DNA from: Acidobacteriota bacterium
Lineage (GTDB): Bacteria; Acidobacteriota; Blastocatellia; Pyrinomonadales; Pyrinomonadaceae
Direction of reading: 5' to 3'
DNA length: 28,995 nt
Assembly: GCA_023391155.1 (NCBI GenBank)
Contig: JAEWBM010000003.1
Coordinates: forward strand, 1 to 28,995
This document shows, one piece after another, positions 1 through 9,163 of this stretch (position 1 is its first letter; each line of letters opens with the position of its first letter). The position numbers and the translations under genes were made by a program. The notes under the pieces were generated by a model. It saw nothing but the letters and a program-made list of their open reading frames with translations, had not been told where the DNA came from and ran no database searches.

Positions 1-1355
1 ACGTCGCCGAGCAAGGCTTCAGCTCGGTGGGTTACGACCTCAATGCGGAAAAGCTCAGCCTGTTGTTGGATGAAGGCGAGGGGCTCGACATTTCCGCCGC
101 CCGCAGAATCGAAGAGTTTCTTGCCGCGCTGGACCGCCCTAGGAACATAATGCTGCTCGTTCCCGCCGGCCCGGTGGTGGATTCCGTCATCGGCGAGCTG
201 ACGCCGTTGCTCGAACCGGGCGACCTGATCATCGACGGCGGCAATTCCCACTTTCCGGACACTGCCCGCCGTGAAACATTTCTGAATGAGCAGGGTTTTG
301 AATTTCTCGGCGTCGGCGTGTCAGGCGGTGAGGAAGGGGCACGCCACGGTGCGAGCATCATGGCCGGCGGGCGAGCCGAGATCTACGAGCGCGTCCGGCC
401 CATTCTCGAAGCTGCCTCGGCAAAAGTTGAGGGCGAACCGTGTGCCGCCCACGTCGGCACCGGTGCCGCCGGCCATTATGTGAAGATGGTGCACAATGGC
501 ATCGAATACGGCCTGATGCAGCTTATCGCCGAAGCTTACGACCTGCTAAAGCGCGGCTATCACATGCCAAATGGCGAAATGGCAGAGCTTTTTGCGGAGT
601 GGAACCGCGGCGAGCTAAATTCATTTCTTATCGAGATCACCTCACAGATCCTCCGCAAAGAGGACCCGAAAACCGGAGAGCCATTGGTCGAAATGATCCT
701 GGACAAGGCGGGGCAAAAGGGAACCGGCCGTTGGACGTCACAGCACGCGATGGACCTGGGGATCCCTATCCCGACCATTGATGCCGCAGTCTCAATGCGT
801 CAGCTTTCCGCTCTAAAACCTGAAAGGAAAGCCGCCGCTGAAAAACTGCAAATTTCCGGCGAGCTCGACGAGACGGAAGATCTGCGAGAGAGCACTATCG
901 AGTTTGTCCGCGACGGTCTGCACCTGGCTTTCATCACCGCATATGCACAGGGTTTTACGATGCTCCGTGCGGCGTCGACCGAGTTGGCGTTCGAACTGGA
1001 TATGGTCGAGATCGCAAAGATCTGGCGCGGCGGATGCATTATCCGAGCTGCCTTGCTTGAGGATATCCGCCGGGCATACAGGCGGGACCCGGCGCTTCCG
1101 AATCTGCTCGTTGCGGATGAATTCATGCCGGCGATCAAACGAAAGCATGCCTCGTTAAAAGCCTTCGTTCATTTCGCGGTTTCGGCGGATATACCCTGTA
1201 TGTGTGCCGCGGCCAGCCTGAACTATTTAAAGGCTTACGCCTCCGAGCGGCTCCCCGCCAACATGCTTCAAGCTCAGCGGGACTATTTCGGTGCACACAC
1301 GTACGAACGCATCGACGAAGCAGGCACGTTCCACACTCCCGATTGGGACAAGTAG
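1..1355 (+). CDS. gnd: 6-phosphogluconate dehydrogenase, decarboxylating (5'-truncated by window edge)
   Basis: This enzyme oxidatively decarboxylates 6-phosphogluconate to ribulose 5-phosphate in the cytosolic oxidative pentose phosphate pathway. The frame is already open at base 3 and reads VAEQGFSSVGYDLN, so the GTG at 27 is internal and only the Rossmann start is missing. Visible family signatures are DGGNSHFPDT, the substrate-binding stretch GVSGGEEGARHG, and GHYVKMVHNGIEYG with the catalytic lysine. ILDKAGQKGTGRWT and the C-terminal tail AQRDYFGAHTYER are also present. About 450 residues are visible, against roughly 470 for the family. The stop is 8 bp from the stop of a convergent hypothetical gene. 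Confidence 0.96.
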   Translation, partial: VAEQGFSSVGYDLNAEKLSLLLDEGEGLDISAARRIEEFLAALDRPRNIMLLVPAGPVVDSVIGELTPLLEPGDLIIDGGNSHFPDTARRETFLNEQGFEFLGVGVSGGEEGARHGASIMAGGRAEIYERVRPILEAASAKVEGEPCAAHVGTGAAGHYVKMVHNGIEYGLMQLIAEAYDLLKRGYHMPNGEMAELFAEWNRGELNSFLIEITSQILRKEDPKTGEPLVEMILDKAGQKGTGRWTSQHAMDLGIPIPTIDAAVSMRQLSALKPERKAAAEKLQISGELDETEDLRESTIEFVRDGLHLAFITAYAQGFTMLRAASTELAFELDMVEIAKIWRGGCIIRAALLEDIRRAYRRDPALPNLLVADEFMPAIKRKHASLKAFVHFAVSADIPCMCAAASLNYLKAYASERLPANMLQAQRDYFGAHTYERIDEAGTFHTPDWDK

Positions 1356-1363
1356 GGCCGCAA

Positions 1364-1951
1364 TTATTTCTTGTTGGCCGCCTGTGCCTTTTTGTTCAGC
1401 CATTTCGCCCAACGCTCGACGAGCGGCCGGACGGGCTTGAAGAGCTTAGCCCGAAAGCTGTTCTTATTCTGCTCCTCGCTCCAGGCCCTTAGATTCTTTT
1501 CGGCGTACTGGCGGATCTGCGGTTCAAGATTTTGTTTCTTTACCGAATGCCGAAGCGTTAGATAGTAGTGCTGCCCGACGAGCGAAAAGATAAGCCCCGC
1601 CAAATTGCTTTTGAAGGAGGTCTTCGCCATCCACCGTTTCGCAAATCCTTCCGTCGGCTGCAGCAATGCACCCATCGACAGCTCAAGCCATGCGTTCTGG
1701 TTTCCCGCGCGGGGGTGATAAAGCCCCGGCAGGTCGCCCTTCATCGGAACATCCATATTCTTTAGCCGCGGGTCGTTGATAAAATCGACAAGCTTCACGC
1801 GTTCCAAGCCCCGTAGATGCTCGATAGGAAGATAATCGAGAGCCGCTTTGATCTGTTCCTCCGCTCCCTTGGGCAGATCAATGGTGGATTGGTCCTCGAT
1901 CTTAAGTTTCGTTGCCTTTGCGGACTTCTGGCCCGCCGTCTGAATTGCCAT
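1364..1951 (-). CDS. conserved-looking hypothetical protein, 195 aa
   Basis: I do not recognise the function. The protein has a basic, disordered N-terminus, a middle part with GLYHPRAGNQNAWLELS (about residues 78-94), a hydrophobic helix around NLAGLIFSLVGQHYYLT (about 117-133), and a strongly basic C-terminal helix rich in Lys, Arg and Trp. There is no signal peptide or complete metal motif. It is divergent from lpxC and convergent with gnd. A -10-like TACAAT lies 11 nt ahead of the ATG, with TTTACT 17 bp further up. Codon use matches its neighbours, so it is probably a real native gene. Confidence 0.72.
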   Translation of the reverse strand: MAIQTAGQKSAKATKLKIEDQSTIDLPKGAEEQIKAALDYLPIEHLRGLERVKLVDFINDPRLKNMDVPMKGDLPGLYHPRAGNQNAWLELSMGALLQPTEGFAKRWMAKTSFKSNLAGLIFSLVGQHYYLTLRHSVKKQNLEPQIRQYAEKNLRAWSEEQNKNSFRAKLFKPVRPLVERWAKWLNKKAQAANKK

Positions 1952-2170
1952 ACTTTGGCTAAATTGTAATTGCTCGCTCGCGAATAGTAAATCGAGTGAG
2001 TCGAAGGCGCACCGTCAATCGACGCTGGGCCACTATTACGGTAAAGAAAATCGCACCGGTGTCGTCTCTTCGCAACAGGCCTGTCGCGGTTCTGCAACGG
2101 GTCGAGCGGGAATTACCCGCAGATACTGTGTAGCTTTCGTGGCACGCCGCTTGAATTGGAAAGGGCAACG

Positions 2171-3031
2171 ATGAACCAAACCACCTTGGCAAATTCGATC
2201 GAGGTCAGCGGCGTGGGCCTGCACACCGGTGCTGACGTTAAGCTCGAGCTTCGGCCCGCACCCGCCAACACGGGATATGTTTTTGTCCGCACCGATCTTG
2301 ATAATTTTGAGATCCCGGCGTCGGTCGAATATGTCGGGCATTGCAGCTACGCCACGACACTTGTCCGCCGCGGTGTCGTTCTTTCCACCTGCGAGCATCT
2401 GCTCTCAGCTCTTCGCGGTGCCGATATCGACAATTGTTTTATCGAGTTGGACAACATCGAGGTGCCCATCCTGGACGGATCAAGCGAAAACTTTTTTGAT
2501 CTGATCCGCCGTGCCGGCACAGTCGAGCAGGAGGCACCTCGACGCTATCTGAAAGTTCTCGAACGTGTCGAGCTGGAACAGGGTGACCGCCGGATGTCGA
2601 TCGAACCCTCGGACCGGTTCGAGGTCGAATGCGTCATCGACTTTCAGCACCCGTTCATAAACCGCCAGTCATACAACTTTGTTGCCGACAACGGTTCCTA
2701 CGGCCGTGAGATCGCATCCGCCCGCACCTTCGGCTTTACCAGCGAGATCGAAATGCTTCGAAAGGCGAACCTCGCCCGAGGCGGCTCCTTGGACAACGCC
2801 ATCGTCCTCACGCCTGAAGGGATGCTCAACGATACCCCACTCCGTTTTGATGACGAATTCGTCCGTCATAAGATCCTTGACATCATCGGCGATGTAGCCC
2901 TCGTCGGCATTCCCGTTCTCGGCAAGATCACCGCCGAAAAAAGCGGCCACGCCGTTCACGCGGCACTTATGAGCAAGCTGCTCAAGACCGAAACTGCCTG
3001 GGAAATTGTCGAATCCCCAACTGAAAACTGA
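2171..3031 (+). CDS. lpxC: UDP-3-O-acyl-N-acetylglucosamine deacetylase
   Basis: LpxC is the zinc-dependent committed step of lipid A synthesis and acts in the cytosol on UDP-3-O-acyl-GlcNAc. The 286-residue protein shows the family ligands: STCEHLL (H76), FVRHKILDIIGD (H233 and D237) and SGHAVHAAL (H260). LDNIEVPILDGSS and ARTFGF are also typical. I chose ATG 2171 because GGAAAGG sits 6 nt ahead and the protein then begins MNQTTLANSIEVSGVGLHTG, as the family does; the TTG at 2156 is too early. It is a normal-length stand-alone LpxC, not the LpxC-FabZ fusion seen in some phyla. Its presence argues for an LPS-bearing outer membrane. Confidence 0.97.
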   Translation: MNQTTLANSIEVSGVGLHTGADVKLELRPAPANTGYVFVRTDLDNFEIPASVEYVGHCSYATTLVRRGVVLSTCEHLLSALRGADIDNCFIELDNIEVPILDGSSENFFDLIRRAGTVEQEAPRRYLKVLERVELEQGDRRMSIEPSDRFEVECVIDFQHPFINRQSYNFVADNGSYGREIASARTFGFTSEIEMLRKANLARGGSLDNAIVLTPEGMLNDTPLRFDDEFVRHKILDIIGDVALVGIPVLGKITAEKSGHAVHAALMSKLLKTETAWEIVESPTEN

Positions 3032-3081
3032 AACTCATAACTGGAAAGTGTAGATAAACCTCGGTTGCACTGCACCTGTCG

Positions 3082-3110
3082 TTGCACAAATCCGCCTCTA
3101 AAACTAGAAT
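3082..3110 (+). promoter_or_regulatory. sigma70-type promoter of the EVE/ATP-grasp operon, leaderless geometry
   Basis: TTGCAC (3082-3087), a 17-bp spacer, then TAGAAT (3105-3110). The ATG at 3117 follows after only 6 nt, where the transcript would begin. No Shine-Dalgarno is present. Confidence 0.65.
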
Positions 3111-3116
3111 CACCAT

Positions 3117-3515
3117 ATGAATTATTGGATGGTGAAACAGGAACCCACTGATTATTCCTTTGACGACCTTGTCACCGACGGCCGCACCGACTGGACCGGC
3201 GTCCGCAACTATCAGGCCCGCAACAACTTAAAGGAAATGAAAAAGGGCGACAAGCTGCTCTTTTACCATTCGAATGTGGGTAAGGAAGTGGTCGGCATCG
3301 CCAAGGTCTCAAAGACCGCGTTCCCCGATCCCACGGACGAGAAATGGGTCGCGGTGGAGGTCGAACCGGTTAAGAAATTCAAAAAGCCGGTCGGGCTTGC
3401 CGACATCAAGGCGAACCTCGCGTTGAAGGATATCGGCCTTGTCCGCCAATCCCAACTCTCCGTCATCGCACTCACCAAAGACGAGTTTGACGAGATCTTG
3501 AGCATGGCAAAATAG
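3117..3515 (+). CDS. EVE domain-containing protein (thymocyte nuclear protein 1-like)
   Basis: EVE domains belong to the PUA/YTH superfamily and are thought to bind modified bases in nucleic acids. The whole 132-residue protein is one EVE domain: it opens YWMVKQEPTDYSFDDL, continues with TDWTGVRNYQARNNLK (the usual WxGVRNYQARN signature), then KKGDKLLFYHSN and VVGIAKV. Only 11 bp separate it from the downstream ATP-grasp gene, so the two are probably co-transcribed. The start is ATG 3117, directly downstream of a -10 hexamer. Its actual ligand cannot be told from sequence. Confidence 0.93.
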   Translation: MNYWMVKQEPTDYSFDDLVTDGRTDWTGVRNYQARNNLKEMKKGDKLLFYHSNVGKEVVGIAKVSKTAFPDPTDEKWVAVEVEPVKKFKKPVGLADIKANLALKDIGLVRQSQLSVIALTKDEFDEILSMAK

Positions 3516-3526
3516 GCGGCCCGAAT

Positions 3527-4879
3527 ATGCTGAAAGAGGCCGTTGCCCACTATCACTCACTGCTCGATGACCATGCGCTTGCGGCGGAATCATTCGATAT
3601 CCTCCGCGAGGGGCTCGAGCGCAATAAGCTGATCTTCGGCGGCCGCCCGCTGTCGCCCTACCTACGTCCGCATTTCATAACTGCGGGTGATTGGTCCCGC
3701 GTCAAGACCGCATGCGAACTGATCTGGGGAGCGTTGCAAAAAGTAAATGACGCCGCCGCCCTCGATCCGGGACTTCTCGACGAGCTCGGTATGACCGGTA
3801 TCGAGAAAGAACTTGCCGCCATCGATCCTGGCTATCAAGCAGTTTCCCCGAACGCTCGGCTCGATTCGTTTCTTTCCGAGAACGCCTATAGTTTTGTTGA
3901 ACTCAACGGCGAAAGCCCGGCGGGCATCGCCTATTCCGATTCCGCTTCAGAGATATTCCTGTCGCTGCCCGTGATGCAGCGGTTCATGAAACGCTACTCA
4001 CTTGACCGATTTGAAGGGCGTCCGAAAATGCTGGAGGTCCTGCTCTCATGTTACGAAGAGTATCTCGGCCGCAAACCGGATCAAGACCCTGTGATCGCGA
4101 TCGTCGATCTGAAGGACCTTCCAACGCAGAAAGAGTTCGAGCTTTTCAAAGAATATTTCGAATATTCCGGCTACACGTCCATCATTTGTTCGCCCGACGA
4201 GCTTGAATTTGACAACGGACGGCTTTATCGCGACGGAATAGCGATCGACATCGTGTACAAGCGTTTGCTGGTCAACGAATATCTGCCGATCATCGATGAG
4301 TTTCCCGCGCTTGCCGACGCCTATCGGGCGAGGGCTGTCTGCATGGTAAACAGCTTCCGCGGCAAGATTGTCCATAAGAAGGCTATCTTCGCTATCCTGA
4401 CCAATGAGCGGTTCGCCCATCTCTTCGATGCCAACGAGCTCGCCGCGATCGGCTACCACATCCCGTGGACACGGAAGTTTCTGGAATCACGCACGGAGAA
4501 CGCCGGCGAGACGATCGACCTTGTCGAATGGACCCGTTCCAATTCCCACAAGCTCGTGCTTAAACCGAATGACGATTACGGCGGCCACGGCATTTATATA
4601 GGTTGGAGCGTAACGCCGGAGGAGTGGGACGAGGCCATCGCTCTCGCACTTGCCAACGGCGATTACCTGGTACAGGAAAGGGTAGAGACCGCGAAAGAAA
4701 CGTTTCCGATGTTGTTCGACGGACTCGGCGATTGGGCTATGGCCGAACAGCTCGTAGACCTTGATCCGCTGCTCTTCAACGGCGAGGTCGGCTCAGCGTT
4801 TACCCGGCTTTCCTCATCGGAGCTGGCAAACGTCACATCCGGCGGCGGAATGGTACCCACTTTTATCTTGAATGATTAG
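3527..4879 (+). CDS. circularly permuted ATP-grasp family protein
   Basis: The 450-residue protein resembles the circularly permuted ATP-grasp families, relatives of glutathionylspermidine synthase that ligate an amine or amino acid to a carboxylate with ATP. Supporting segments are VELNGESPAGIAYSD (about 125-139), the Lys-containing HKLVLKPNDDYGGHGIYIGW (about 341-360), DYLVQERV, and GEVGSAFTRLS near the C-terminus. No signal peptide is visible. It follows the EVE gene by 11 bp. The substrate is unknown, and assignment to a specific ligase family is tentative. Confidence 0.8.
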   Translation: MLKEAVAHYHSLLDDHALAAESFDILREGLERNKLIFGGRPLSPYLRPHFITAGDWSRVKTACELIWGALQKVNDAAALDPGLLDELGMTGIEKELAAIDPGYQAVSPNARLDSFLSENAYSFVELNGESPAGIAYSDSASEIFLSLPVMQRFMKRYSLDRFEGRPKMLEVLLSCYEEYLGRKPDQDPVIAIVDLKDLPTQKEFELFKEYFEYSGYTSIICSPDELEFDNGRLYRDGIAIDIVYKRLLVNEYLPIIDEFPALADAYRARAVCMVNSFRGKIVHKKAIFAILTNERFAHLFDANELAAIGYHIPWTRKFLESRTENAGETIDLVEWTRSNSHKLVLKPNDDYGGHGIYIGWSVTPEEWDEAIALALANGDYLVQERVETAKETFPMLFDGLGDWAMAEQLVDLDPLLFNGEVGSAFTRLSSSELANVTSGGGMVPTFILND

Positions 4880-4971
4880 CCTCCGGGGCGGTATCCTGTA
4901 TCAAAGCAGGCACCCTTTTCGTCGAGCTTTCCATCTAACCTAGTTCCTTCGTAACCGGAGAATCTAAGAAA

Positions 4972-6450
4972 GTGAAAAAAAGAGTAGTTTCCGCAATGAT
5001 CTTTGCGGCCATTTCGCTGGCCGCAACGTCCGCTTTTTCACAGGCCACGCTTTACACGCTGTCTGAAATGCCGATGATCGCCGACCAGCAGAAGAGTTCG
5101 GTCGCATCCGTCCGCGAGGCCAGGATAGACCCCGCCGTGAGCGATCTCGCGGCAGACTCGGCGCGTGAGATCGAGCTGCCTGTATTTGACGGGAAGATAT
5201 TTCGTGCCGAGCGCCGCTCGCAGGAAATTCGTGCGATGGACGATCAAACCTGGATCGGCGAGATAAAGAGCGGCGATTTTAGCGGTGACGTGATCATCAC
5301 CCAGCGCCGCGGCCATATGTCGGGCCTGATCTACACGCCCGACGCCGTCTTCGAGATCATTCCCCGCGGTTCGACGCACGTGCTGATGGAGATCGATCAG
5401 TCAAAGTTTCCCGAGTGCGGCGGTGAGATCGCTCCGCCCGAAGCCGAGCTTCGTTCAAGCCAATTGGCCGCACCGGCTGATCTGTTGGGCGGAGTCGATT
5501 CCGGCGACCGCATCGATGTGATGATCGTCTATACGACGGCGACCAAGAACTTTCTCGGGGGCGACGCTCAAGCTGCCTCTTTTGCTCAACAAGCGATCGC
5601 GGCTACCAACGCGGCCTATGCTAACAGCCGGATGCGCCAACGTGTCCGGATGGTCCACGCAGTAGAGTATGCATTTACCGAAACCGGGAACTCCAGCACC
5701 GATCTTTCAACTCTCCGGCAGAATGCAACCGTCCAGGCACTTCGCAACACGCACAACGCCGATCTGGTAGCAATGATCGGCGAGGTCTCAGATGTTTGCG
5801 GCATCGGATATCTCGTCGGCGACGAGGGCGGTTCGGAATGGGGATATTCGATCACGGCACGCTCTTGCGCGGTCGGCAATATCACTCTCGGCCACGAAAT
5901 GGGACACAATATGGGCAGTCAGCACAATCCCGAGAACGCAGGCTCGTCACCAATGTTTCCGTATAGCTACGGCCATTACGTAAACGGTTCCTATCGCACG
6001 GTGATGTCCTATTCAAATCCGTGCACCAGTGGTTGCCCCCGCCGGCCGTATTTCTCAAACCCTTCGGTTTCCTACAATGGTGCTCCGACCGGCCTCACCG
6101 GCCTGCGCGACAATGCCCGATCGTTGGATATGACGGCCGACGTAATGGCAAATTACCGGTATAGCGGAGCGAGTCTGCGGCTTACCAACTTCCGGGATAC
6201 GGGGGCCCTGCCCCGCGGTATCAGGCGAAATCTTACTTGGGCGTCGAGCAATGTCCCCGGCGATGTGAAGATCGAGTTTTCGACCGACGGCGGCGTCAAT
6301 TGGCAGCCTCTCGTCGAGTCTGCACCAAATACCGGATCCGCGAACGTTTCGTTGAACCGTAGGGTCACCAAGCGGCTTCGCCTGAGGATCTCAAGTATCG
6401 CAATTCCGACGATCAGCGATTCAAGCTCGTCAAATCTCGCTCTCCGCTAA
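4972..6450 (+). CDS. secreted reprolysin-like zinc metallopeptidase (metzincin)
   Basis: Exported protease of 492 residues. The N-terminus MKKRVVSAMIFAAISLAATS followed by AFSQ is a typical signal peptide. A pro-region of about 150 residues comes next. The catalytic domain starts near RIDVMIVYTT and carries the full metzincin zinc site HEMGHNMGSQH (308-318) plus a Met-turn MSYSNPC (M345). The last ~90 residues form a beta-rich C-terminal domain (VKIEFSTDGGVNWQPL), probably Ig-like or a sorting/adhesion module. The start is GTG 4972, with GGAG 11 nt upstream. It is monocistronic, with a strong hairpin in the gap before the next gene. Substrate unknown. Confidence 0.92.
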   Translation: MKKRVVSAMIFAAISLAATSAFSQATLYTLSEMPMIADQQKSSVASVREARIDPAVSDLAADSAREIELPVFDGKIFRAERRSQEIRAMDDQTWIGEIKSGDFSGDVIITQRRGHMSGLIYTPDAVFEIIPRGSTHVLMEIDQSKFPECGGEIAPPEAELRSSQLAAPADLLGGVDSGDRIDVMIVYTTATKNFLGGDAQAASFAQQAIAATNAAYANSRMRQRVRMVHAVEYAFTETGNSSTDLSTLRQNATVQALRNTHNADLVAMIGEVSDVCGIGYLVGDEGGSEWGYSITARSCAVGNITLGHEMGHNMGSQHNPENAGSSPMFPYSYGHYVNGSYRTVMSYSNPCTSGCPRRPYFSNPSVSYNGAPTGLTGLRDNARSLDMTADVMANYRYSGASLRLTNFRDTGALPRGIRRNLTWASSNVPGDVKIEFSTDGGVNWQPLVESAPNTGSANVSLNRRVTKRLRLRISSIAIPTISDSSSSNLALR

Positions 6451-6500
6451 CGACCGCTCCGCGATTCGTAGTAGGATAAAAGGAAACTTATTTCTTAAAG

Positions 6501-6518
6501 GGCCGCGGCAGCGCGGCC
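6501..6518 (+). other. GC-rich hairpin between metallopeptidase and carboxylase genes
   Basis: A perfect 7-bp inverted repeat GGCCGCG/CGCGGCC with a 4-nt loop. No T-run follows, so it is not a textbook intrinsic terminator. It sits 15 nt ahead of the carboxylase ATG and could act as a weak terminator or as a translation-affecting hairpin. Confidence 0.4.
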
Positions 6519-6533
6519 TTGTTCGAATCGCAA

Positions 6534-8153
6534 ATGACCACAAATTCTGTCCCCCGGCTTCGCAGGCTAACGGATGAATACCTGCGCCTCGAAGAAAAAC
6601 TAAAGATCGGCGGCGGCCCCGAAAAGATCGAAAAGATCCATAAACAGGGCAAGCTCACCGCCCGTGAACGCATCGCGCTATTGCTTGACGAGGGCCGCTT
6701 TAGCCAGGAGATCGGCTTGCTGGTCGCGTATGACGAATACGACGGCAAAGCCCCCGCGGCGGCGGTCGTCACGGTGGTCGGTAAGATCGGGGGCAGGGAA
6801 TGCGTCGTGGTGGCGAATGACGCCACCATAAAGGCCGGTGCCTGGTATCCGGAAACGATCAAAAAGATCCTTCGTGCACAGGAGATCGCCATGCGAAACG
6901 GCGTTCCGATCATCTATCTGGTCGATTCCGCGGGCGTCAATCTTCCTTATCAGGGCGGTGTATTTCCCGGGCAATACGGCGCGGCCCGTATCTTCTATTA
7001 CAACTCGATAATGCGGCGTTATCTGAAAGTTCCGCAGATCTCGGCCGTTATGGGAATGTGCGTCGCGGGCGGGGCTTATCTGCCCGCTCTTTCGGACGTG
7101 ATCCTCATGGTCGAGGGCACCTCGATCATGGGGCTCGGCGGAGCAAATATCGTAAAGGGCGCGACCGGACAGACCATCGACAACGAAACGCTCGGCGGGG
7201 CGATGACCCACAATGCCATCTCCGGCGTAGCTCACTATCGGACCGCCGACGATGAGGAATGCCTAGCCAAGATCCGTCAACTCGTCGCCGAACTCCCGGC
7301 CAAAGAACCGACCCGCGTGTCGGTCACGGAGCCGCGTAATTCTGCGACAGGGCCGGACGAACTGTATTCCTTGCTTCCGGAGGACCACCGCGCCCCTTAC
7401 GACATGCATGCCGTCCTCGATACGTTCCTTGATGAAGGCGGCATTGACGAATTCCAGGCGGATTTTGCAAAGGAGATGATCTGCGGCACTGCCCGCATCG
7501 GCGGCATCCTGGTTGGGGTCATCGCGAACAGCCGCGGTATGTCAAAAGGCAAGCCCGGCGAGCCGCCCCGCTTCGGAGGGATCGTGTACACCGAATCCGC
7601 CGAAAAGACCGCATACTTCATTGAGAACTGCGACCGCCACTCCACACCGCTCCTGTTCGTCCAGGACGTTTCCGGTTTCATGGTCGGCGCCGATGCCGAG
7701 CATAGCGGCATTATTCGAGCAGGGGCGCGTTTCGTCGAGGCGATGTCCACCGCCAAGGTGCCGAAGCTCGTACTTACAGTGAACCATGCGTCGGGTGCGG
7801 GTTATTACGCGATGGCGGGACAGGGCTTTGACCCCGATTTCATTTTCTCGCTTCCCACCGGCCGCATGGGCGTGATGGAAGGCGACTCTGCCGCTCAGGC
7901 GATCTTCGGCACGCAGATCGAGCGCCTAAAAAAAGAAGGCAAAGAGCCGGACCAAGCGATGCTCGCCGAAATGGATAAGGTTCGCGAGACATATGACCGC
8001 GAACTCGACGCCAAACACGCCGCGGCCCGCGGCCTAGTGGACGCGATCGTCACGCCCGAGTCTGTACGCGACTCGCTGATCCTCGCTCTGGAAACATGCC
8101 TCAACACCAACAAACCGCACATCGGGGCATTTGTGCTGCCTCCCTTTGAATAA
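6534..8153 (+). CDS. acyl-CoA carboxylase beta (carboxyltransferase) subunit, methylcrotonyl/propionyl-CoA type
   Basis: This is the carboxyltransferase half of a biotin-dependent acyl-CoA carboxylase and moves CO2 from biotin to an acyl-CoA. The ~539-residue protein has GKLTARERIALLLDEG at the N-terminus, VVANDATIKAGAWYPETIKK, YLVDSAGVNLPYQ, and GMCVAGGAYLPALSD with the oxyanion-forming Gly-Gly. The C-terminal half has FVQDVSGFMVG and NHASGAGYYAMAGQGFDPDF. The arrangement is closest to methylcrotonyl-CoA or propionyl-CoA carboxylase beta chains. ATG 6534 is preferred over TTG 6519; neither has a clear Shine-Dalgarno. No biotin carboxylase partner is in the window, so substrate specificity is an inference. 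Confidence 0.92.
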   Translation: MTTNSVPRLRRLTDEYLRLEEKLKIGGGPEKIEKIHKQGKLTARERIALLLDEGRFSQEIGLLVAYDEYDGKAPAAAVVTVVGKIGGRECVVVANDATIKAGAWYPETIKKILRAQEIAMRNGVPIIYLVDSAGVNLPYQGGVFPGQYGAARIFYYNSIMRRYLKVPQISAVMGMCVAGGAYLPALSDVILMVEGTSIMGLGGANIVKGATGQTIDNETLGGAMTHNAISGVAHYRTADDEECLAKIRQLVAELPAKEPTRVSVTEPRNSATGPDELYSLLPEDHRAPYDMHAVLDTFLDEGGIDEFQADFAKEMICGTARIGGILVGVIANSRGMSKGKPGEPPRFGGIVYTESAEKTAYFIENCDRHSTPLLFVQDVSGFMVGADAEHSGIIRAGARFVEAMSTAKVPKLVLTVNHASGAGYYAMAGQGFDPDFIFSLPTGRMGVMEGDSAAQAIFGTQIERLKKEGKEPDQAMLAEMDKVRETYDRELDAKHAAARGLVDAIVTPESVRDSLILALETCLNTNKPHIGAFVLPPFE

Positions 8154-8229
8154 TCGCGACTGTCCCCCGACCGCTCCGGTGAAACGTTTCCAGATGCTTC
8201 CTCGCGTTAGAGCTTGGAGGGTCTTGATC

Positions 8230-9111
8230 ATGGATACAACTACCGCAACTGCACGAGGGGTCAGGTTAAGGGCCGGGAAGCCGGAAGACGCACAGGAACT
8301 CGGCCGCATCCGGTACGAGGCGTTTGCCTCGATCGCGGGAAAACATAATTTTCCGCCGGATTTTCCGTCCACGGAGATCGCAGCCGGGCTCATGGAAATG
8401 ATGCTCTCGCTGCCGGACGTCTATTCGGTCGTTGCTGAAGCGGGAGGGAAGACCGTCGGCAGCAATTTTCTTTGGGAAAGCGATGATATTGCAGGCGTAG
8501 GCCCGGTTACGGTCGATCCGGCGGCGCAGAATTCCTCTATCGGCCGAGCGATGATGGAGGATGTCGTTAAGCGGGCGGATGGCCGAGGTTTCCTTGCCGT
8601 CCGTCTAGTCCAGGCCGCTTACCACAGCCGCTCGCTTGCTCTATACACCAAACTCGGTTTCGACACAGTAGAGCCGCTTTCGAATATCCAGGGCGACGCA
8701 CTGAACATCGCGATGCCGGGCTATGAGGTCCGCCCAATGACCGAGGCTGACGTGGACGTCGCTGACCGCCTCTGCCGCTCGGTTCACGGCCACAGCCGCC
8801 GCAGCGAGATCACAGCGTCGGTCGCAATGGGCAATGCGAGGATTGTCGAGCATCTGGGCCGCATTACGGGCTACACCACCGGCGTCGATATTATGGGGCA
8901 CAGCGTGGGCGAATCGAATCGGGAACTGATGGCTCTCATCGGTGCCGCTCCATCATTCCCCGGCATGGGCTTTCTGCTCCCCACCCGCAATAACGAGCTG
9001 CTCCGCTGGTGCCTGGGAAACCGTCTTCGGATCGTTCAGCCGCTGACTTTGATGAGCCGAGGGCTTTATCAGAAGCCGTCCGGGGCATTCCTGCCGTCGA
9101 TTCTGTTTTGA
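8230..9111 (+). CDS. GNAT family N-acetyltransferase, two tandem GNAT domains
   Basis: About 293 residues. The first GNAT domain (about residues 10-150) opens GVRLRAGKPEDAQELGRI and contains GPVTVDPAAQNSSIGRAMM (the acetyl-CoA pyrophosphate loop region) and AYHSRSLALYTKLGF. The second begins YEVRPMTEADVDVADRLC (from about 156) and ends with FLLPTRNNELLRWCLGNRLR, a tandem layout seen in other double-GNAT proteins. ATG 8230 is chosen because GGAGG lies 9 nt upstream; the longer reading frame back to 8131 overlaps the carboxylase gene. The acceptor substrate is unknown. Confidence 0.88.
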   Translation: MDTTTATARGVRLRAGKPEDAQELGRIRYEAFASIAGKHNFPPDFPSTEIAAGLMEMMLSLPDVYSVVAEAGGKTVGSNFLWESDDIAGVGPVTVDPAAQNSSIGRAMMEDVVKRADGRGFLAVRLVQAAYHSRSLALYTKLGFDTVEPLSNIQGDALNIAMPGYEVRPMTEADVDVADRLCRSVHGHSRRSEITASVAMGNARIVEHLGRITGYTTGVDIMGHSVGESNRELMALIGAAPSFPGMGFLLPTRNNELLRWCLGNRLRIVQPLTLMSRGLYQKPSGAFLPSILF

Positions 9112-9150
9112 TGAATGAATATGTAACTGTGACCGCTTGACGCCCTCATT

Positions 9151-9156
9151 TATAAT
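9151..9156 (+). promoter_or_regulatory. -10 element (TATAAT) directly ahead of the DinB-cupin operon
   Basis: A perfect TATAAT lies 7 nt before ATG 9164. The best -35 at the right distance is only TGTGAC (9128-9133, 17-bp spacer). If used, the message starts at or next to the ATG, and the alternative ATG at 9155 would be inside the promoter. Confidence 0.45.
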
Positions 9157-9163
9157 GAATCGC

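Noticed and set aside
9137..9156. TTGACG and TATAAT as a promoter pair before the DinB gene
   Set aside because: The spacer is only 8 bp, so TTGACG cannot be the -35 for that TATAAT.
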